The translations under genes were made by a program, and so were the position numbers. From NCBI GenBank assembly GCA_023078555.1, contig CM041200.1:7045361-7109360 (forward strand): a DNA stretch of 64,000 nt, in the 5' to 3' direction. This document shows, in pieces, positions 1 through 11,463 of this stretch. Each line of letters begins with the position of its first letter. The stretch's first letter is position 1. The notes under the pieces were generated by a model. The model was given only the letters and a program-made list of their open reading frames with translations. It ran no database searches and had not been told where the DNA came from. The DNA comes from Ulva prolifera. Lineage: Eukaryota > Chlorophyta > Ulvophyceae > Ulvales > Ulvaceae.

Positions 1-3000
1 GTCCACTCGTCGAGGCTCTCGAGCGTGCGCGCGAGGCATGCTGCGTCGCCCGCCATCTGCACATGCGCGCCGTGCTGAGCGACCGAATGGACTCGGACGT
101 CACCAGCAAGGCAACGCAACAAAGCTTTTCCTCACGTAGCACGGGGGATGGTTGCAATGCTTTGCGGTCTGTCTTGGTGCTCTGCCAGCAACCGCCCCCA
201 CTTTTGTACTTTGTCTCACGATTAAGCTCACGGGGCGCAGAGGGGGTGGGGGAAGGGGCGAACGAGGGTAGACTTGAGGATGTGGGTAGACACCTACGCC
301 ACCTATCCCCCGCCCCAACCGGCCATCACCGGCGATCATGCATAGACAGGGCATACGACAGGTCGGTGTCGACAAACTCGCTCAGAACGTAATCAGGCGC
401 AGCACGCCGCGTGCATGCAATGGGGGGCGCACGAGGATGAAGGAGAGGACGTGGGCGCCGTCGCGGAGGAGGGAGGCGGCGTGGTGGAGGTAGAGGTCGG
501 TGAGGAGGCGCGCGAGGAAGCGGTCGCGGTGCGCGCGCACCGTCGCCAGCAGCTCGTGCGAGTGCAGCAGGCCCTGGAGGAACTGCAGCGAGTCGATGAT
601 GTACGCCTCGACGATGTTGATGATCTGCAGCACGGCACGGTGGCTCAGGGGACGCAAACGTGCGCTTGCGGTGAGTATGTACGCATGGGTACATCGCCAT
701 GACCGTGGGGACACTGGAAACTCTGCAGTCCGTGACCGAGTGGGATTGCCAGAAAGCTACAGATTCACAAGGGGCGTTGCACGGCAGCTTGACCGCACGA
801 AGTAGGCAAACGCAGCAGCTACGCAGTTCCACGATCACTGCGACGGGGATTGAACAGCAGATTCAGAAGTGTGGGCATGAACTACCAAGATCGCGGCCGA
901 AGAGAGAGTCTGAGCTCAAGTCATAATCGGCCTGCTGTCATGACCTTTTGCTCCTGCAGCTGTTCAAGCAATGGCACATGCCTCGCAGGTCGCTTTGCAG
1001 TTCTGCTGAGAATTGGCCTGAGCTCCTGTAACATGAGCCTCAGCGATGGCAATTGCAGGAGGTGCACAGCGGCGGGGAGGGGGCGCACCCCGGGGAGGGC
1101 GCTGCTGAAGGGCGCGGGGAAGGGCAGCGCGGGGGTGTCGTTGGACTCGAGCTCCGCGGGCAGGCCGGTGCTGGTGACCATCGTCTCGAGGGCGGCCTCG
1201 GTGTCGATGACGACGGGCTTGAGCTCGCGGCGCAGCGCGGCGCGGATCGACAGCGCCGCCTCCTGGTTCAGCGAGTCGTGGTAGCGGTCGCGGTACTGCG
1301 ACAGGCACCCCTGCAGCACACACAGCCCCGCGTTTCATGCGTTCCAGCATCCGCATGCATGAGACAGGGGGGCCCCGGAGTGGGCTGCGTGCGGCCGCGT
1401 GCACCAGCGCTGTGTCTGCAGGCGACGGCAGGCGCACACGTGACATCATGACGCGTCACAGCAGGGTGCCGCCCCGTGCAGATCTCAGTCACAGGCCCCG
1501 TACATCACCGCGTGGCATGCATGCTGTCGGAGCGCTCATGCCAGCGCCACACAGTGGCCGCATGCACCATCGAGGCAACGCATGTCCCTGAATAAGGGAC
1601 GAAGAGCAACCCGTCTGTGCCAAAGCACAAGTAAATGCGGTCACAGGTGTGCAGGCAGGTGTGGCGTGAGGGCGGCGCACAAGGATGGGGGCGGTGTCGA
1701 AGCGGTGGCGGGCGAGGGCGCAGGCGGTGAGGTAGGTGTAGTCCTTCAGCACCAGCAGCGCCGCGGTGTTGTCCGTCTCGGAGAAGCCCGCGTCGATGCA
1801 CGTCTTCATCGCCGCCACCGCCGCCGCCCACAGCGTGTTCAGCCGCGCCTGCATGCGCCGCGCCGCGCTGTGAGCGTGCCGATGCCGGGCGCCTGGGCAC
1901 TTGGTTCGAGGCCCCGGGAATCACACATAGGTGCGACAGGTTGGGAGCTGATGCCGGTGGCGTACATACGTTTCTGAAGGAACACGTGGGAAGCAGAGGC
2001 GGCAGGGCGTGCGAGATGATGAGGTAGTGCCGGCACTTTGCGGTGTCAAGCCGGGAAAGGGTGGGAGCAACAAAAACCTCACGCAGCACACCTGTTGCCC
2101 TGTGCCTCCCTCAGGCGTTAAGGCTCAGCGAAGCAGAGGAACGCAGGCGCACAAACAACGGGAGATCAGGTCACTGTATGGCAGAGCCCCAAAACATACT
2201 ACACAGCACATTGGCTATGTCCCCATGGCCGTGGCTAAGTAATCATACATACAAAGCATTGCACCCAAAACCAGCCACTCAAAATGAAAGCTACAGACAC
2301 CGCCCCTGAGTCATTTTACACACACCGGGCCATTGTGTGGCAGAGCAACTAAACACACACCAAAGCACAGCAACGGCTGGCCGCCACGCGAGCAATCACA
2401 CAATCCCATTCTAGCCGACAACCCGGACAGCAACCGAAGCACAACCACAACAAACGCTCCATGAAAAGAGCCGCCCCTGCATGGAGCACTCAAAACTGAG
2501 GATTGGGAGGTGACTCGGACATGGGCGAGCGACACGGAAGCAGGGCCCGGCGGTGCGCAGCGGGAGGGGGGCGGGGGGGCGCACGTCGGTGAGGAGGCCG
2601 CGGGTGCTCTGCAGGACCTTGTCCTCGATGATGAAGAAGCCGGTGACATGCATGAGGTACTGCCGGTGGCTCTCGAGCATGCTCGCGGGCGGCGTGAGGT
2701 CGCTGACGAGCTGCAGGTGGCGCTGCTCGAAGTAGTACTCCCGGAACGACTGCATGCGCCCCGCCTCATCTTGTGCATGCGGTCATGCATGTGAGTGCAA
2801 CTGGCATGGGGCCAGGTGAGCCCGCTGTGCTGCGCACCATGGCTGCGCGTGTGGGCGCAGCGCAGGGGTGAGCTGCTGCAAGGCCAGAGCGCTGGAGCGA
2901 AGCACCGGGGGAACTGTGAGGGCAGTTCAGATGTCTCATTGCCACCGTAACAGATTCGCACGGAGCAGGGACAGGGGTGTGCCGTGGTGTGGTGTACCGT

Positions 3001-6000
3001 CGAGGAATCGGTTGAGATGACGGCATGTCGAAGCTCTGATCGCTACACCGCCCCAGCACCCCGCGGCCGATGTAACAGTGTGACGGGCACACAACACAGC
3101 GCACCACAAAGCTGGCAGTCAGATCAGTGCAGGCACAATCAGAGCGCCACCACCATGCCCGATACGGATAGGGCATGCATGTGTCAAACCCTGGCATTGA
3201 TGCCGACTGCAGCGGTGCGGGGAGCATGTATGCGGCACGGGCGTAGGGAGCAAACTGCACAAACCGTGCATGCATGTAAGCATGGGCGGCAGAGTGCATG
3301 CATGTGTGTTGCAAGGACACAGTCAGGGAGGTAGGTAGCACCGCCGGGACGACGAACGAGAACACCGACGCCACCGTCACCGGCGGACGCGGACACCCGC
3401 CGAACCATGGTGCGGGGTGCATGCATGCGGCAGGGACACAGGGGGGCGCACCTCCATGTCGCCGAGCATCTCCTGCACATGCAGGCTGCGGTGCAGGCAG
3501 CTCATGTCGATGTCCTCGAGCAGCGAGAGCGCATTCGCGGCCTCGTCGGAGTCGACGGCGCGGCCCGCCCTCATGCTCGGCTTCTTGAAGCGCTTCTTCT
3601 TGCCTGCACGGCCCGCCGCTCTCACTTACGAGCCGCTATGCTCACGCCTTGGGCTGGCGATCTCGCACAGGGACACTTGCACAAGCACGGGCGGCAGAGT
3701 AGGTCACTGCTGGCTCGATGATCCGGCTGACAGGACGCGGAACAGGACAACTCACACCCAGACATACATTGTGGTTGTCTGCCTTGTGCGTGAGGCTTCT
3801 CTTCACATCGTGGCTCTCAGCCACCGACGTCACACAGCTGGCCGGACAAACACCTCGCAGACAAACACAAGCCATGCTGGTGGAGCGGGGGCCGCGAGGC
3901 ATGGCCGCACTTGCAAGGGCTGTCAGGGAGAGACATGTGCGCGGCCGCCCAAATGAAACACAGACAAACAACACGACGTCTGCGTCGCCGGTGCCACAGC
4001 CACGATTCAGCAGCGGACGCAGGGAGTGGCTCTGGCAGGTGGCGCACCAGAGAAGGTGGGCAGCTCGAAGTCCTGGGGCATCTCGGCGGCGGAGGCCTTC
4101 TGCTTGATGGAGGAGCGGCCATAGGTGGGGTCCTCTTGCGCGATGAAGTGCAGCACGAGCGCCTTGGCCTTCTTCAGATCCTTGTCCTTTATCAGCATCC
4201 CTGCACTGGGGCCCCATCACCCCTGCTGGCCCCTGCTGCTAGCAACCTGCTCCCCTTGCAGGACTTCAGAATGCGGCCTCTGGTGGATACAATGATTGCA
4301 TGTGCAGGCTTCTCACATAATTGTTGTGTTGTGCAAAGCGTAGGCATGTCGGCACGCTAGCAAGATCGAGTTTTGAACAAAAAACATGACGGCGATGCTT
4401 CGCGGCGATCTTGAAGCGCCCCGTCGCACCGACCCGCCATGCAGACACCGTTTGCCGTGACCGCAGGCAGCATGCGTGTGCGCCAGCATGCATGCGGGTG
4501 GCGCCGGGGCCGCACCGAGGAGCATCTTGCGCTCCTTGCTGAGGCGGTCCTCGTGGGCGCGCTCCGCGGCGGCGCGGCGCACGGCGCGCTCGCCGACGAC
4601 GCCCGCGGCGGAGCGCGTTGCGGCCAGCCAGTCGTGCAGCGTGCGGCGCTCGTGCTGGCGCACGGCGCGCAGCAGGGAGTGCACGGCCTTGAGGATGACG
4701 GCGAGGAGGTCGTACTCCCCCTGCGACATCTCCGCCAGCACCGCGTGCTTCTCCTTCGCGGGCAGGGGATACAGCGCCACTGCACACACACGCGCGCAGT
4801 GATGGTGGTGCCGTGTGGTTGCCTGTTCTGCGTGGTGAACACTGCAGCTCCGGTGTGCACTGCCGTGGTTTCAACACTTGTGTTGCATGCTGTTCCTGTG
4901 CTGCTGCCTGCCTGAACGCATCTGTGCGAGTAACACGCATGCATGCGCATGTGCTCGCCTGAGCGCTGTCGCTGCACGTGCAGGCACTCTCGGTCGTCTG
5001 TGTGCATGGCCCCGAGCATTTTCGGATGCCTGGTCCCGAGCAGGTGCATGCACTGCGGGTGGAAGGCGGCAGGTTTGATGCATGTGTCCATTGCCAGCTC
5101 TGATCGACGTGCTGAACCGGCTGTTCAGGATGTGAAATAGAGGGGAACCTATCTATGGGCGTACGATTGCTCGGCGCCCCCTGGGGCCTACTGGATAGCA
5201 ACTCACCTGGATGTGGGTGCGCAGGTGTGGGTGGGGCTGGGCCTACTAGATATCAACAAACCTTGTGGGGGCACACGGTTTTGCTACAATAACAAAGGCA
5301 ACGAGGCGGGCAGCGACGCATTTGTGCACAGCATAGACTACACGAGTGCGGGCATTGCGTGGCCGAGCACCAAGTCAAACTACTAGGCGATGCAACCGGG
5401 GTGGGCGGGGGTGTCGCAGGTGTGGGCGGGGGCGCGCACGGAGGTCACTGGAGGCGCGGAGGTCGTTGACGATGGCGAGCGCGAGGTGCAACTCGTTCGC
5501 CTGCACGTGCCGCGCCGCCCGCACCAGCTGCGCCAGGATGCGCCCGACCTCCTCCACCGCGCTGTGCGCGAGGCTGACGTTCGCCGCGACCTTCACCGCG
5601 GCCTGCAGCTCCGAGATGTTCTCCACCAGCCGCTTGCCCGCCTTCTGCATGCCATAGGTGCAGCGGTGACGGACTGGAGGCTGCCGCGTGGGTCCCGGGG
5701 AGCACTGCTGGAGTCGAGGTGGCGGTGTGGCCTGGCCACAATGAATCTGAGACTGCCCCGGAAGAGATGCACAAGGGAGGAGCATTGCTGCCGCAGCTGA
5801 GCTGGTTCACCGCGCGGGGAGTCGAAGCGGTCTGGTGTGTGCTGTGTTTGACCTGCACTGCTGTTGTGGGGGACATGGTGGGGATGCGCACCGTGAGCTG
5901 CTCCTGGCTCTCCTGCAGCTCGCCCTCCATGTGGCCCGCCCGGTCCTGCAGCTCGGTGACTGCCTGCAGGGCGTTCTGCATCTGGACGGCGTTGCGGCTG

Positions 6001-6679
6001 CACCAGTCCGTGATGACAGCCTTCTCGTGTGTCATGACCTTGGTCAGAGCCTTCTGAATCATGGCCAGACCTGCCTGGCGCCCGCCGGGCTCAGACTGTG
6101 TGCCTGTCGCCAAGCCCTGCCCCTCAAAGACAAATCTTACCTGTACAATTTGATGTGTGGATCAGGACCTGCGATCTTGGTGCAACACGACACTGAGACA
6201 TTGTGCCCCAATCAGGGTGATGTTGGCCTCCAAGCATGCATGGATATGGCCTCCAACAATAGACACAGCTACCTCATGAACATCTAGTGTGCGCATTTTG
6301 GCGCACTGATGTGCAGTGCACTGCTCCTGTGCCTGGTGCTTCATGGGCAATGTTGTGTACAGGGACAGCAGCGAGAGCTTACCAGTGGAGCGAGATCTCC
6401 CCTTTCCAGCTTCTGCTCGACCAATGCCTCCACCTCTGCCTCTTTCCTGTCTGCTAGAAGACCTTTCCTCCTTGCAGGCTCAGTGGCATGCAACATGGCC
6501 GTAGCTGACCGAGCTACCCTCTGAAATCGATCCCGAGCCCGGCTCCGATTAAGCGAGACCGATGGAGCATCATCTTGCACGTCCTCTTCGTCTTTCAAGT
6601 CGTTGCCCGCACGCTTCGCTGCGCCCGGTTCGTACATCTCTGGCGTCCCGGCTTGACGGGACCGCCTAGAGGAAGCCAT
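1..6679 (-). CDS. SEC15: SEC15/EXOC6-like exocyst complex subunit (3' part outside window)
   Basis: Subunit of the octameric exocyst, which tethers secretory vesicles to the plasma membrane; Sec15 links the complex to Rab GTPases. Exons on the minus strand: 6679-6383, about 6095-5892, 5644-5449, 4779-4516, 4200-4048, 3603-3452, 2749-2585, 1848-1681, 1310-1089, 624-433, and 56 running off the window. Phases agree across all junctions from exon 3 on. Plant SEC15 signatures appear in order: SFREYYFEQRHLQLVSDL, GFFIIEDKVL, LVLKDYTYL, SQYRDRYHDSL, FPAPFSSALPG and an IIDS...LL segment. The N-terminus is poorly conserved; the start is the first ATG, at 6679. The acceptor of exon 2 is uncertain (6074, 6095 and 6116 all keep phase), and exon 3 may end at 5440 instead. 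All donors are GTGCGC or GTGCGG except intron 1 (GTAAGC) and possibly intron 3 (GTGACC if exon 3 ends at 5449). The C-terminal third lies beyond base 1. Confidence 0.85.
3304..3366 (+). repeat. Copy A of a short interspersed repeat family
   Basis: A segment of about 62 bp in a SEC15 intron matches the reverse strand near 30080-30146 at roughly 80% by eye. The shared core is GCAAGGACA, then a CAG-rich stretch, then GTAGCACCGC. Weaker relatives lie at 49031, 49872 and 50565. It has no coding potential. Termini and target duplications were not found, so the element type is unknown. Confidence 0.4.
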
Positions 6680-7733
6680 CAATCCCTTGAATCCGGATGG
6701 GCACGAGAGGAAACGACCTCAAACAAAAAAAGGTTGTGATATTTTACATCCAGCCAGCTTTCAGAAATTGCAGCATGACCTCGCTGCAGGCGCTCCAGGT
6801 GCCATTGGTCACCGGGCCAGTGGCAACAACTCCCACCACTGGCACAACAAAAAATATCAGCGGGCTACAGACACTGAGCTACCGCAACCTGCCGGTTATC
6901 AACGTTCTATGATTTGTTTACATATATGATCACAAAGAGTACTCATGCCCGAGCTTACTCGCACTACATAAATGATTTGCGCACACCGAAATACCCATAA
7001 AGCGCCTGCGGCCCTCTCATAGCATGGCAAAATGTCTTGCTATGCAAGGCAAGTCGCGCTTCGCTGGACTTGCTCTCCAGGTCGCAAGGTTGGCGTACAG
7101 CTTGTGGCGATGAGGGGCACGTATTACCGGTCATGACACAAAACGGTTTCACTGAATTTAGTGCGGCAGATGACTCTATCAGAATTTATGTTTCAGCGTT
7201 ACATGGCCGAGGCAGCTCAGCCAAGTGGTGCTCACAAATCGGGACTGGATCTTATAAACAAGCATGCATTGCGATCACAGGAGCGCAGGGGGGAAGATGC
7301 AACACGAATCCGGCACCGTGGCCGCACAAACACGTAAGCAGAAGCCATGGCGTTGCAGAGGCACTGAGCATTAGGGCAAGCAAGAGCTTTGCTGCCGTCA
7401 GGATGATCCTCCAACAATTGCGCATCAAGCACATGCTCTGCAACCAAGACGCCCCGCAGAAAGAGATGTAACATACGCTCTACCTACAATCCTGAAATTT
7501 TGGATCTTGCTGAACGGTAGACGAATCTACAAGGACAGTCCCGTGTCCCAACGGCAATGGACCATGATACCAACATCTCCCATATGCCAGACTCACCCAC
7601 CCACAACCGCCCATAATTCCTCAGCTTGCAAATCAACTCTGGCCAAGGATCCGTGCCTTCAGGCAGGTCCACCAGCGGGGTATTGCCGCCTTGTCCAAGC
7701 CAGGCATCTGCAGCCCCCAGGATGCCCACATCT
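6680..7733. other. Intergenic region between SEC15 5' end and CstF-64 3' end
   Basis: About 1.05 kb, more AT-rich than the flanking exons. It should hold the SEC15 promoter (at its left edge, because SEC15 reads leftward) and the 3' UTR of the CstF-64-like gene. Open frames of 80-144 codons here show no recognisable domain and no splice support. No RNA gene seen. Confidence 0.5.
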
Positions 7734-10540
7734 TCATTCAGTAACGTTATTCGACAGAGCCCACGCCTTGACCTGCTCGACTTGCTGCCTTTGAGCATCT
7801 GTAAGGTCCGCCAGCTGCTCCGGTCTCAGCGCCATGACCCTGCGGACCATTTCTGCACACACACACACCCACGCCTGTTGCAGCTGCAGGACAGCCACAC
7901 AATGGTATGAACGGCCAAACGCACCAGACTGTCCTTTGTTTCCCGCTCACAGGTGCAAAGCAAACCAGACACGCACCTCGTTGTGCGGCCGGCACTGCGT
8001 TGGCTGCCGCCGCCCCCGCCTCCGGCTCGCTGACCGCCTGCGGCGGAGGCGGGGGCATGCCTCCACCCTGCTGCACCGGCGTCGCCACCGGCGCCGCAGT
8101 GGCAACCGGCACGCCGCCTTCGCCGGCGCCGTTCGGCTGCGCAACCCCATGCCCCGCTGTTGCAGCCGTCGGCGCCGCTGCGGAGCCGTTGCCCTGCGCC
8201 CACACCTCCCCCAGGGTCTTTTGATCCGGGTTGACCATGCCCAGGAGGATCTGAGCCTGGAAGAGTGCCTTCGTTAGGGGCAGGTTCTCCCGGAGGACGG
8301 CGCGGCCCTTGTCAGGGTTGTCCTGGATGAGCGCGCGGAGGTCACGGAGGATGCGGAAGAGCTGGTTGGGGGACATGCCGGAGAGGGCGGAGGAGGTGGT
8401 CTGCTGGGACGGCGCGGAGGCGGACTGCGGCGCGCCAAGCATGTTCGCCATCTTCTGCGATGCCTGCATGATCCGCCGATGTTGTCGTGCGGGACGAGCG
8501 TGTCTTGCCTTAATCACAGATACTGGCTGCACAGGCTGGGACCACGGGTGCAGCTGTGGAGTGCAGCTACCCCAACGCAGTGTCAAGAGGAGAGGGACCT
8601 TTCAAGCTGCAGGCGGGCCAGCGTCATGCATGCAGCCTTGCCCACCAGCGATCCCTGACAGGGCCTCTGCATGGAGTGCACCAATGCAGCCATCTAGACA
8701 GTTGTACAGCAGCCCACGCTACGCATATCTGAGAAGAAGCGGACTATTACATGGCGACCCTGTGTTGCGGCAGACAGGCTGTGGCTGCCCAAGGAGATCT
8801 GCGCACGCGCGAACTGCATGACAGCAGCGATGCAAACACCGGGGGTTTGGTCAGCAAATTGCCTCACACACAGCACCATCTCCTGCTCCCGCAAGCAAGC
8901 GGAGAACCGCGTGCAAATGCCCGCTGAGGTGGGGGCAGCGTGGCGAGCGGGCGTACATGTTGCGCCGTCGCGATGCCCACCGGCAGATCCGGCTTCAGCT
9001 CCGATGGCTCCTTCGGCACCGCCGCGGCCGCCGCAGATGCGGCCTGTGCATGCTGCATGACCCCCATGCCACCGTCCACCCCCCGCGGCTGCTGCGGCGG
9101 CGGCGCGCTCGGCGGCATGCCCCCCCCGGCTCCCCCGGACATGACCTGCGGCGGCAATAACGCCGGCTGCGGCGCCGGAGGGGCTCCAGGCATCGCAGCC
9201 CCCGCTCCGACCCCTGGCACGCCCATGGGGGCCGCCCCGTGGCCCTGCAGCACCAGGCCCCCCGGCGGCGCCTGCCCAGAGATCACCTTCCCATCAGCAG
9301 ACAGGATGATCGGCTGTAGCATCTGCCCCTGCCCAGGAAAGCTGGGGACGTTGCCCTGGAACATGAGGTGGCCGGGGCCGGCCTGGGGCTGCCCCTGGGG
9401 TGGCGCAGTCACCAGCCCAGGGTACTGCTGCATGGGAGGGGCGCTCGGAACTGCGTAGCCCCCCGGTTGACTATTGTGGTGCATCTGTGGTGGGCCCCCG
9501 TACCCGCCGCTATTTCCCGCGCCACCTGCTTGACCATGTTGGTCTGGCGGGTGCATGGGGTGGTGGCCATCTTGGCCGCCGCGTGGGGGGCCAGGTCGGC
9601 GTTCTCGGTCACGGGAGAAGTCTAGGTAGATGTCTCGGCCTTTGAGGCCTTGCGCGTTGAGGTTCCTGACGACAGACTCGGCGACGTCGACGCTTGGGAA
9701 CGTGACAAACGCGATGCCTCGGAAGCGGCCGGTCTCCCGGTCATTGTTGAACCTGCGAATTGCTTTGTCGATGGAATGGCCGGGAACAGAATTACATGCA
9801 GCAAAAAGAGGATCAGGCCATGGAAAAGTTTGTGCGTAGTGTGCACTGGCCTGGGGCGTGATGCGAAGGGACTGACCCCGCCAGCGAGCATTCATGCCCG
9901 GCTGTGGTGTGATTGTTGTGGCCCGAGCCTAGGCCGACTCTGTGGCAGACATGCAGAGACACTGACATCATATGGCCTCGCAAAGTCAGACCTTACTGCT
10001 TGCAGGTATCTAGATGGCAAAGGAAAGCAAACACCTAAACTGACACAAGGCCAGGGAATCGTGTTGCACGGCCCTGCAGGGCAGGATGAACAGGCGGACA
10101 GCAAAGGGGCGCACGCTATTCGAGATGGAGTTCCTGCTGGTAGGAAGAAGTTCCTCACTTCGTCTTCGGTGACGTCATAGGGCAAGTTCCTGACTGCAAA
10201 AATTGAGAAAAACACTATGACAGGCTGTCAACTCCGCTGGCCGCTACACTTACATGCACAGGTTAAAATGTCCTCCGCGCACCATATACAGTGCTTGATG
10301 GAGGATTCTTTGTTTGGTGTCCCGTCGCCATGTTCACTACGGCACGGCTGCCACCATGAACAGCCCCACCGTCCGGACGCCCTGACCTGGCCTATTAAAA
10401 TCCTGGTAATGTCCGAATGGAAACAAAATGATCTAATGCGCACTGCGATCGTGCGATGTATGGCAATTGTTCCTACTTCTGATGCCCGTTCACCGGACTG
10501 GCCGCGACGTACAGAATTGAGGAAGCATAACCCCGAGCAT
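7734..10540 (-). CDS. CSTF2: CstF-64-like cleavage stimulation factor subunit 2
   Basis: Binds U/GU-rich elements downstream of poly(A) sites as part of the nuclear 3'-end processing machinery. Exons: 10193-10115, 9752-8957, 8463-7977 and 7852-7734. An upstream first exon at 10540-10513 is only a candidate; it keeps phase and has a GTACGT donor. Domains in order: an N-terminal RRM (RNLPYDVTEDEV; RNP1-like RGIAFVTF after DRETGRF); a long Gly/Pro/Gln/Met-rich linker; a CSTF2 hinge (QLFRILRDLRALIQDNP...LTKALFQAQILLGMV); and a C-terminal three-helix bundle (LRPEQLADLTDAQRQQVEQV) ending 11 codons before the TGA at 7734. The combination of RRM, hinge and C-terminal bundle is diagnostic. The model gives about 502 residues. 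The RNP2 start is split by intron 1, so the N-terminal residues are the least certain part. Confidence 0.85.
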
Positions 10541-11035
10541 GGACGCCAAATCGAAATCCTGGCAAATTCTGCAAGCTGGAGCACCTAGCAATGCCATTCA
10601 ATTCAACTCAACAAAGCAACTGCTGATACGGATTCTGGGAGGCCCTGTAAGCCACTTCCGCAACTGCTCGCGTTCATCCCGTCGGACCCCTTCTCTGGAA
10701 GGGACGTTGGAATCTCAAATAATGATATCAGCAATTGCTGATCATTCATGTTGCGCTTGGTTCGTCGCGATCACCTTGTAAGTCCTATCGTACGCCTGCT
10801 TCGGATTGCATCGATCAGTCAGGTACGAGAGCTGCCTGATTCACGTCTATGAGAGTGAGTGGAGTAGATACATGCATGGTCAGTACGAGTTTGTGTGGAA
10901 ACTTTCGTGCCCGGACCTGGTCACTTGAATGTGTGCCTGTGGTGCTCTGGCGCGTCGCTTGCGGCATGGCTGCGTACAGCATACGGGGTAAGTCGCACAA
11001 GAATACCTAGCTGATGGGCTCTTGATCCAGGTATC
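10541..11035. promoter_or_regulatory. Divergent intergenic region, CstF-64 and QCR8
   Basis: About 0.5 kb between the minus-strand CstF-64-like gene and plus-strand QCR8, so it probably carries both promoters. If the candidate CstF-64 first exon is wrong, the true exon lies here. No TATA box or repeated operator could be defended by eye. Confidence 0.35.
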
Positions 11036-11260
11036 ATGGCAAAGCGGTCCCTCGTGCGCCTTAAGGAGGTGGTCTACACCCTCAGCCCCTTCGAACAAAA
11101 TGTTATGGGTGGTCTGTTCAAGGATGTGCCATACAAGATGAAGAAATACTGGAATCTCTGGGGGTTTGATGCTCTTGTCTGGGGCGTTGTGCCGTATTAT
11201 GCTATCACTGAGACTGCAAACTACATTGTAGCAAAGGAGGAGCTGGATCACCGGTACTGA
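11036..11260 (+). CDS. QCR8: Cytochrome b-c1 complex subunit 8 (QCR8/UQCRQ)
   Basis: Small single-helix subunit of mitochondrial respiratory complex III, in contact with cytochrome b on the inner membrane. The intronless 74-codon frame has the family layout: a basic N-terminus (MAKRSLVRLKEVVYTLSPFE), a loop with GLFKDVPYKM, one membrane helix around residues 46-63 (DALVWGVVPYYAITETANY) and the charged end EELDHRY, very close to plant QCR8 C-termini. Length matches the family (about 70-75 residues). The start is the only ATG that gives the conserved LK-VVYxLSPF opening. No cleavable presequence is expected for this subunit. Confidence 0.88.
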   Translation: MAKRSLVRLKEVVYTLSPFEQNVMGGLFKDVPYKMKKYWNLWGFDALVWGVVPYYAITETANYIVAKEELDHRY

Positions 11261-11458
11261 GCACATTGAGACCAAGGAACTGCACAAGTGTCCATCCTGC
11301 TGAGGTAGTGAAAGACTTCTCAGGCGCTGGTCGTGTTCCTTGCTTGCCAGAAGTCCAGAGGTTGTCAGAACGGTCTGGCACTCTATTTGCCATGATACGG
11401 CAATCCGGCAGCTGCCCACAACATATGCGGCGAGAAATGATCATATGTCGCTTCAAAC

Positions 11459-11463
11459 TGTAA
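11459..11463 (+). terminator. Probable poly(A) signal of QCR8 (TGTAA)
   Basis: TGTAA, the pentamer used as polyadenylation signal in chlorophyte nuclear genes, occurs 199 nt after the QCR8 stop codon on the coding strand. It is the first such pentamer seen there. The assignment rests on position and on chlorophyte convention. Confidence 0.4.

Noticed and set aside
4952..4999. GCATGC/TGCATGCA-rich stretches as CRISPR-like or regulatory arrays
   Set aside because: The hexamer is scattered in introns throughout the window without regular spacing; it reflects intron composition and acceptor context.
7037..7471. 144-codon plus-strand open frame
   Set aside because: No domain, no splice partners, and position in an AT-rich intergenic stretch; composition fits chance.
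7484..7798. Longer C-terminal extension for the CstF-64-like protein
   Set aside because: It is in another frame. The conserved C-terminal bundle frame ends with TGA at 7734, the expected end for this family.
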